A DNA stretch of 64,000 bases from Mixophyes australis (lineage: Eukaryota; Chordata; Amphibia; Anura; Limnodynastidae): NCBI GenBank assembly GCA_036250195.1, contig JAVHZZ010000062.1, positions 186,001-250,000 of the forward strand. The letters are read 5' to 3'. The position numbers were made by a program, and so were the translations under genes. How positions within the stretch are numbered: position 1 is the first letter of the stretch; each line of letters opens with the position of its first letter. Positions 52,095 through 61,224 of the stretch are shown here, in pieces. Below the pieces are notes generated by a model. It saw only the letters and a list, made by a program, of their open reading frames with translations, made no database searches and had not been told where the DNA came from.

Positions 52095-52810
52095 ACAATG
52101 ATTTACATCAATCCTTTTACATAATTCTTGTTTCTCATGACATTTCTAACATTGCCCACAATTATCAACTTTCTAAGTCTTTCTGAGCAGGAGAAATCGC
52201 AAAACATAGTCATTTCTTCATTGCCGTACAAAAACAACGCTTTTTTGCATTCCTGTCTCACTTTCTCTTGTAAACAATGATTTACATCAATCCTTTTACA
52301 TAATTCTTGTTTCTCATGACATTTCTAACATTGCCCACAATTATCCACTTTCTAAGTCTTTCTGAGCACGAGAAATCGCGAAATATAGTCATTTCTTCAT
52401 TGCCGTCCAAAAATAACGCTTTTTTGCATTTCTGTCTCACTTTCTCTTGTAAACAATGATTTACATCAATCCTTTTACATAATTCTTGTTTCTCATGACA
52501 TTTCTAACATTGCCCACAATTATCAACTTTCTAAGTCTTTCTGAGCAGGAGAAATCGCAAAACATAGTCATTTCTTCATTGCCGTCCAAAAACAACGCTT
52601 TTTTGCATTCCTGTCTCACTTTCTCTTAGAAACAATTATTTACATCAATCCTTTTACATAATTCTTGTTTCTCATGACATTTCTAACATTGCCCACAATT
52701 ATCAACTTTCTAAGTCTTTCTGAGCACGAGAAATCGCGAAATATAGTCATTTCTTCATTGCCGTCCAAAAACAACGCTTTTTTGCATTTCTGTCTCACTT
52801 TCTCTTGTAA
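52095..52810. repeat. End of divergent island
   Basis: Four monomers: P (52095), a B copy with C73 and T141 (52346 and 52414), A, and a B copy with T6 (AATTATTT, base at 52637). None of these point changes was seen elsewhere in the window. Downstream the array returns to A copies and the C-tA pair at 53348. Confidence 0.85.
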
Positions 52811-53347
52811 ACAATGATTTACATCAATCCTTTTACATAATTCTTGTTTCTCATGACATTTCTAACATTGCCCACAATTATCAACTTTCTAAGTCTTTCT
52901 GAGCAGGAGAAATCGCAAAACATAGTCATTTCTTCATTGCCGTCCAAAAACAACGCTTTTTTGCATTCCTGTCTCACTTTCTCTTAGAAACAATGATTTA
53001 CATCAATCCTTTTACATAATTCTTGTTTCTCATGACATTTCTAACATTGCCCACAATTATCAACTTTCTAAGTCTTTCTGAGCAGGAGAAATCGCAAAAC
53101 ATAGTCATTTCTTCATTGCCGTCCAAAAACAACGCTTTTTTGCATTCCTGTCTCACTTTCTCTTAGAAACAATGATTTACATCAATCCTTTTACATAATT
53201 CTTGTTTCTCATGACATTTCTAACATTGCCCACAATTATCAACTTTCTAAGTCTTTCTGAGCAGGAGAAATCGCAAAACATAGTCATTTCTTCATTGCCG
53301 TCCAAAAACAACGCTTTTTTGCATTCCTGTCTCACTTTCTCTTAGAA

Positions 53348-56032
53348 ACAATGATTTACATCAATCCTTTTACATAATTCTTGTTTCTCATGACATTTCT
53401 AACATTGCCCACAATTATCAACTTTCTAAGTCTTTCTGAGCACGAGAAATTGCAAAACATAGTCATTTCTTCATTGCCGTCCAAAAACAACGCTTTTTTG
53501 CATTTCTGTCTCACTTTCTCTTGTAAACAATGATCTACATCAATCCTTTTACATAATTCTTGTTTCTCATGACATTTCTAACATTGCCCACAATTATCAA
53601 CTTTCTAAGTCTTTCTGAGCAGGAGAAATCGCAAAACATAGTCATTTCTTCATTGCCGTCCAAAAACAACGCTTTTTTGCATTCCTGTCTCACTTTCTCT
53701 TAGAAACAATGATTTACATCAATCCTTTTACATAATTCTTGTTTCTCATGACATTTCTAACATTGCCCACAATTATCAACTTTCTAAGTCTTTCTGAGCA
53801 CGAGAAATTGCAAAACATAGTCATTTCTTCATTGCCGTACAAAAACAACGCTTTTTTGCATTCCTGTCTCACTTTCTCTTGTAAACAATGATTTACATCA
53901 ATCCTTTTACATAATTCTTGTTTCTCATGACATTTCTAACATTGCCCACAATTATCAACTTTCTAAGTCTTTCTGAGCACGAGAAATTGCAAAACATAGT
54001 CATTTCTTCATTGCCGTCCAAAAACAACGCTTTTTTGCATTCCTGTCTCACTTTCTCTTAGAAACAATGATTTACATCAATCCTTTTACATAATTCTTGT
54101 TTCTCATGACATTTCTAACATTGCCCACAATTATCAACTTTCTAAGTCTTTCTGAGCAGGAGAAATCGCAAAACATAGTCATTTCTTCATTGCCGTCCAA
54201 AAACAACGCTTTTTTGCATTCCTGTCTCACTTTCTCTTGTAAATAATGATTTACATCAATCCTTTTACATAATTCTTGTTTCTCATGACATTTCTAACAT
54301 TGCCCACAATTATCAACTTTCTAAGTCTTTCTGAGCACGAGAAATCGCGAAATATAGTCATTTCTTCATTGCCGTCCAAAAACAACGCTTTTTTGCATTT
54401 CTGTCTCACTTTCTCTTGTAAACAATGATTTACATCAATCCTTTTACATAATTCTTGTTTCTCATGACATTTCTAACATTGCCCACAATTATCAACTTTC
54501 TAAGTCTTTCTGAGCAGGAGAAATCGCAAAACATAGTCATTTCTTCATTGCCGTCCAAAAACAACGCTTTTTTGCATTCCTGTCTCACTTTCTCTTAGAA
54601 ACAATGATTTACATCAATCCTTTTACATAATTCTTGTTTCTCATGACATTTCTAACATTGCCCACAATTATCAACTTTCTAAGTCTTTCTGAGCAGGAGA
54701 AATCGCAAAACATAGTCATTTCTTCATTGCCGTCCAAAAACAACGCTTTTTTGCATTCCTGTCTCACTTTCTCTTAGAAACAATGATTTACATCAATCCT
54801 TTTACATAATTCTTGTTTCTCATGACATTTCTAACATTGCCCACAATTATCAACTTTCTAAGTCTTTCTGAGCAGGAGAAATCGCAAAACATAGTCATTT
54901 CTTCATTGCCGTCCAAAAACAACGCTTTTTTGCATTCCTGTCTCACTTTCTCTTAGAAACAATGATTTACATCAATCCTTTTACATAATTCTTGTTTCTC
55001 ATGACATTTCTAACATTGCCCACAATTATCAACTTTCTAAGTCTTTCTGAGCAGGAGAAATCGCAAAACATAGTCATTTCTTCATTGCCGTCCAAAAACA
55101 ACGCTTTTTTGCATTCCTGTCTCACTTTCTCTTAGAAACAATAATTTACATCAATCCTTTTACATAATTCTTGTTTCTCATGACATTTCTAACATTGCCC
55201 ACAATTATCAACTTTCTAAGTCTTTCTGAGCAGGAGAAATCGCAAAACATAGTCATTTCTTCATTGCCGTCCAAAAACAACGCTTTTTTGCATTCCTGTC
55301 TCACTTTCTCTTAGAAACAATGATTTACATCAATCCTTTTACATAATTCTTGTTTCTCATGACATTTCTAACATTGCCCACAATTATCAACTTTCTAAGT
55401 CTTTCTGAGCAGGAGAAATCGCAAAACATAGTCATTTCTTCATTGCCGTCCAAAAACAACGCTTTTTTGCATTCCTGTCTCACTTTCTCTTAGAAACAAT
55501 GATTTACATCAATCCTTTTACATAATTCTTGTTTCTCATGACATTTCTAACATTGCCCACAATTATCAACTTTCTAAGTCTTTCTGAGCACGAGAAATCG
55601 CGAAATATAGTCATTTCTTCATTGCCGTCCAAAAACAACGCTTTTTTGCATTTCTGTCTCACTTTCTCTTGTAAACAATGATTTACATCAATCCTTTTAC
55701 ATAATTCTTGTTTCTCATGACATTTCTAACATTGCCCACAATTATCAACTTTCTAAGTCTTTCTGAGCAGGAGAAATCGCAAAACATAGTCATTTCTTCA
55801 TTGCCGTCCAAAAACAACGCTTTTTTGCATTCCTGTCTCACTTTCTCTTAGAAACAATGATTTACATCAATCCTTTTACATAATTCTTGTTTCTCATGAC
55901 ATTTCTAACATTGCCCACAATTATCAACTTTCTAAGTCTTTCTGAGCAGGAGAAATCGCAAAACATAGTCATTTCTTCATTGCCGTCCAAAAACAACGCT
56001 TTTTTGCATTCCTGTCTCACTTTCTCTTAGAA
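53348..56032. repeat. C-tA block 10, 15 monomers; short cassette
   Basis: Order: C, tA, D, E, A ending GT176, B, A x4, oA, A, B, A, A. The head of the B at 54243 reads ATAATGAT. The first six monomers match the start of the block at 29898, including the A-with-GT copy. The Bx-to-uB part of the cassette is absent and replaced by A copies and oA (55138). Confidence 0.87.
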
Positions 56033-59000
56033 ACAATGATTTACATCAATCCTTTTACATAATTCTTGTTTCTCATGACATTTCTAACATTGCCCACAAT
56101 TATCAACTTTCTAAGTCTTTCTGAGCACGAGAAATTGCAAAACATAGTCATTTCTTCATTGCCGTCCAAAAACAACGCTTTTTTGCATTTCTGTCTCACT
56201 TTCTCTTGTAAACAATGATCTACATCAATCCTTTTACATAATTCTTGTTTCTCATGACATTTCTAACATTGCCCACAATTATCAACTTTCTAAGTCTTTC
56301 TGAGCAGGAGAAATCGCAAAACATAGTCATTTCTTCATTGCCGTCCAAAAACAACGCTTTTTTGCATTCCTGTCTCACTTTCTCTTAGAAACAATGATTT
56401 ACATCAATCCTTTTACATAATTCTTGTTTCTCATGACATTTCTAACATTGCCCACAATTATCAACTTTCTAAGTCTTTCTGAGCACGAGAAATTGCAAAA
56501 CATAGTCATTTCTTCATTGCCGTACAAAAACAACGCTTTTTTGCATTCCTGTCTCACTTTCTCTTGTAAACAATGATTTACATCAATCCTTTTACATAAT
56601 TCTTGTTTCTCATGACATTTCTAACATTGCCCACAATTATCAACTTTCTAAGTCTTTCTGAGCACGAGAAATTGCAAAACATAGTCATTTCTTCATTGCC
56701 GTCCAAAAACAACGCTTTTTTGCATTCCTGTCTCACTTTCTCTTAGAAACAATGATTTACATCAATCCTTTTACATAATTCTTGTTTCTCATGACATTTC
56801 TAACATTGCCCACAATTATCAACTTTCTAAGTCTTTCTGAGCAGGAGAAATCGCAAAACATAGTCATTTCTTCATTGCCGTCCAAAAACAACGCTTTTTT
56901 GCATTCCTGTCTCACTTTCTCTTAGAAACAATGATTTACATCAATCCTTTTACATAATTCTTGTTTCTCATGACATTTCTAACATTGCCCACAATTATCA
57001 ACTTTCTAAGTCTTTCTGAGCACGAGAAATCGCGAAATATAGTCATTTCTTCATTGCCGTCCAAAAACAACGCTTTTTTGCATTTCTGTCTCACTTTCTC
57101 TTGTAAACAATGATTTACATCAATCCTTTTACATAATTCTTGTTTCTCATGACATTTCTAACATTGCCCACAATTATCAACTTTCTAAGTCTTTCTGAGC
57201 AGGAGAAATCGCAAAACATAGTCATTTCTTCATTGCCGTCCAAAAACAACGCTTTTTTGCATTCCTGTCTCACTTTCTCTTAGAAACAATGATTTACATC
57301 AATCCTTTTACATAATTCTTGTTTCTCATGACATTTCTAACATTGCCCACAATTATCAACTTTCTAAGTCTTTCTGAGCAGGAGAAATCGCAAAACATAG
57401 TCATTTCTTCATTGCCGTCCAAAAACAACGCTTTTTTGCATTCCTGTCTCACTTTCTCTTAGAAACAATGATTTACATCAATCCTTTTACATAATTCTTG
57501 TTTCTCATGACATTTCTAACATTGCCCACAATTATCAACTTTCTAAGTCTTTCTGAGCACGAGAAATCGCGAAATATAGTCATTTCTTCATTGCCGTCCA
57601 AAAACAACGCTTTTTTTGCATTTCTGTCTCACTTTCTCTTGTAAACAATGATTTACATCAATCCTTTTACATAATTCTTGTTTCTCATGACATTTCTAAC
57701 ATTGCCCACAATTATCAACTTTCTAAGTCTTTCTGAGCAGGAGAAATCGCAAAACATAGTCATTTCTTCATTGCCGTCCAAAAACAACGCTTTTTTGCAT
57801 TCCTGTCTCACTTTCTCTTAGAAACAATGATTTACATCAATCCTTTTACATAATTCTTGTTTCTCATGACATTTCTAACATTGCCCACAATTATCAACTT
57901 TCTAAGTATTTCTGAGCAGGAGAAATCGCAAAACATAGTCATTTCTTCATTGCCGTCCAAAAACAACGCTTTTTTGCATTCCTGTCTCACTTTCTCTTAG
58001 AAACAATGATTTACATCAATCCTTTTACATAATTCTTGTTTCTCATGACATTTCTAACATTGCCCACAATTATCAACTTTCTAAGTCTTTCTGAGCAGGA
58101 GAAATCGCAAAACATAGTCATTTCTTCATTGCCGTCCAAAAACAACGCTTTTTTGCATTCCTGTCTCACTTTCTCTTAGAAACAATGATTTACATCAATC
58201 CTTTTACATAATTCTTATTTCTCATGACATTTCTAACATTGCCCACAATTATCAACTTTCTAAGTCTTTCTGAGCACGAGAAATTGCAAAACATAGTCAT
58301 TTCTTCATTGCCGTACAAAAACAACGCTTTTTTGCATTCCTGTCTCACTTTCTCTTGTAAACAATGATTTACATCAATCCTTTTACATAATTCTTGTTTC
58401 TCATGACATTTCTAACATTGCCCACAATTATCAACTTTCTAAGTCTTTCTGAGCACGAGAAATCGCGAAATATAGTCATTTCTTCATTGCCGTCCAAAAA
58501 CAACGCTTTTTTGCATTTCTGTCTCACTTTCTCTTGTAAACAATGATTTACATCAATCCTTTTACATAATTCTTGTTTCTCATGACATTTCTAACATTGC
58601 CCACAATTATCAACTTTCTAAGTCTTTCTGAGCAGGAGAAATCGCAAAACATAGTCATTTCTTCATTGCCGTCCAAAAACAACGCTTTTTTGCATTCCTG
58701 TCTCACTTTCTCTTAGAAACAATGATTTACATCAATCCATTTACATAATTCTTGTTTCTTATGACATTTCTAACATTGCCCACAATTATCAACTTTCTAA
58801 GTCTTTCTGAGCACGAGAAATCGCGAAATATAGTCATTTCTTCATTGCCGTCCAAAAACAACGCTTTTTTGCATTTCTGTCTCACTTTCTCTTGTAAACA
58901 ATGATTTACATCAATCCTTTTACATAATTCTTGTTTCTCATGACATTTCTAACATTGCCCACAATTATCAACTTTCTAAGTCTTTCTGAGCAGGAGAAAT

Positions 59001-61224
59001 CGCAAAACATAGTCATTTCTTCATTGCCGTCCAAAAACAACGCTTTTTTGCATTCCTGTCTCACTTTCTCTTAGAAACAATGATTTACATCAATCCTTTT
59101 ACATAATTCTTGTTTCTCATGACATTTCTAACATTGCCCACAATTATCAACTTTCTAAGTCTTTCTGAGCAGGAGAAATCGCAAAACATAGTCATTTCTT
59201 CATTGCCGTCCAAAAACAACGCTTTTTTGCATTCCTGTCTCACTTTCTCTTAGAAACAATGATTTACATCAATCCTTTTACATAATTCTTGTTTCTCATG
59301 ACATTTCTAACATTGCCCACAATTATCAACTTTCTAAGTCTTTCTGAGCAGGAGAAATCGCAAAACATAGTCATTTCTTCATTGCCGTCCAAAAACAACG
59401 CTTTTTTGCATTCCTGTCTCACTTTCTCTTAGAAACAATGATTTACATCAATCCTTTTACATAATTCTTGTTTCTCATGACATTTCTAACATTGCCCACA
59501 ATTATCAACTTTCTAAGTCTTTCTGAGCAGGAGAAATCGCAAAACATAGTCATTTCTTCATTGCCGTCCAAAAACAACGCTTTTTTGCATTCCTGTCTCA
59601 CTTTCTCTTAGAAACAATGATTTACATCAATCCTTTTACATAATTCTTGTTTCTCATGACATTTCTAACATTGCCCACAATTATCAACTTTCTAAGTCTT
59701 TCTGAGCACGAGAAATCGCGAAATATAGTCATTTCTTCATTGCCGTCCAAAAACAACGCTTTTTTGCATTTCTGTCTCACTTTCTCTTGTAAACAATGAT
59801 TTACATCAATCCTTTTACATAATTCTTGTTTCTCATGACATTTCTAACATTGCCCACAATTATCAACTTTCTAAGTCTTTCTGAGCACGAGAAATCGCGA
59901 AATATAGTCATTTCTTCATTGCCGTCCAAAAACAACGCTTTTTTGCATTTCTGTCTCACTTTCTCTTGTAAACAATGATTTACATCAATCCTTTTACATA
60001 ATTCTTGTTTCTCATGACATTTCTAACATTGCCCACAATTATCAACTTTCTAAGTCTTTCTGAGCAGGAGAAATCGCAAAACATAGTCATTTCTTCATTG
60101 CCGTCCAAAAACAACGCTTTTTTGCATTCCTGTCTCACTTTCTCTTAGAAACAATGATTTACATCAATCCTTTTACATAATTCTTGTTTCTTATGACATT
60201 TCTAACATTGCCCACAATTATCAACTTTCTAAGTCTTTCTGAGCACGAGAAATCGCGAAATATAGTCATTTCTTCATTGCCGTCCAAAAACAACGCTTTT
60301 TTGCATTTCTGTCTCACTTTCTCTTGTAAACAATGATTTACATCAATCCTTTTACATAATTCTTGTTTCTCATGACATTTCTAACATTGCCCACAATTAT
60401 CAACTTTCTAAGTCTTTCTGAGCACGAGAAATCGCAAAACATAGTCATTTCTTCATTGCCGTCCAAAAACAACGCTTTTTTGCATTCCTGTCTCACTTTC
60501 TCTTAGAAACAATGATTTACATCAATCCTTTTACATAATTCTTGTTTCTCATGACATTTCTAACATTGCCCACAATTATCAACTTTCTAAGTCTTTCTGA
60601 GCAGGAGAAATCGCAAAACATAGTCATTTCTTCATTGCCGTCCAAAAACAACGCTTTTTTGCATTCCTGTCTCACTTTCTCTTAGAAACAATGATTTACA
60701 TCAATCCTTTTACATAATTCTTGTTTCTCATGACATTTCTAACATTGCCCACAATTATCAACTTTCTAAGTCTTTCTGAGCAGGAGAAATCGCAAAACAT
60801 AGTCATTTCTTCATTGCCGTCCAAAAACAACGCTTTTTTGCATTCCTGTCTCACTTTCTCTTAGAAACAATGATTTACATCAATCCTTTTACATAATTCT
60901 TGTTTCTCATGACATTTCTAACATTGCCCACAATTATCAACTTTCTAAGTCTTTCTGAGCAGGAGAAATCGCAAAACATAGTCATTTCTTCATTGCCGTC
61001 CAAAAACAACGCTTTTTTGCATTCCTGTCTCACTTTCTCTTAGAAACAATGATTTACATCAATCCTTTTACATAATTCTTGTTTCTCATGACATTTCTAA
61101 CATTGCCCACAATTATCAACTTTCTAAGTCTTTCTGAGCAGGAGAAATCGCAAAACATAGTCATTTCTTCATTGCCGTCCAAAAACAACGCTTTTTTGCA
61201 TTCCTGTCTCACTTTCTCTTAGAA
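56033..61224. repeat. C-tA block 11, 29 monomers; full cassette
   Basis: It has the same 29-monomer order and same length (5,192 bp) as 38134-43325. The C96 A-like copy sits after uB (60330) rather than before it (42073 in the other block). The G seen at 39580 is absent here. Confidence 0.9.

Larger units (their letters stand above)
43326..53347. repeat. gC-tA block 9, 56 monomers, includes divergent island
   Basis: It opens gC (G at 43397), tA, D, B, A, B, A x4, B, A x3, an A with T146 (45832) and A. It then passes into a part without the cassette, made of several small HORs with variants seen nowhere else. It closes with B, A, A, A before the next C (53348). Length is 56 x 179 minus 2. The two missing bases are in the monomers at 50307 and 51738, which read AACGTTTTTTGC. 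Confidence 0.87.
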
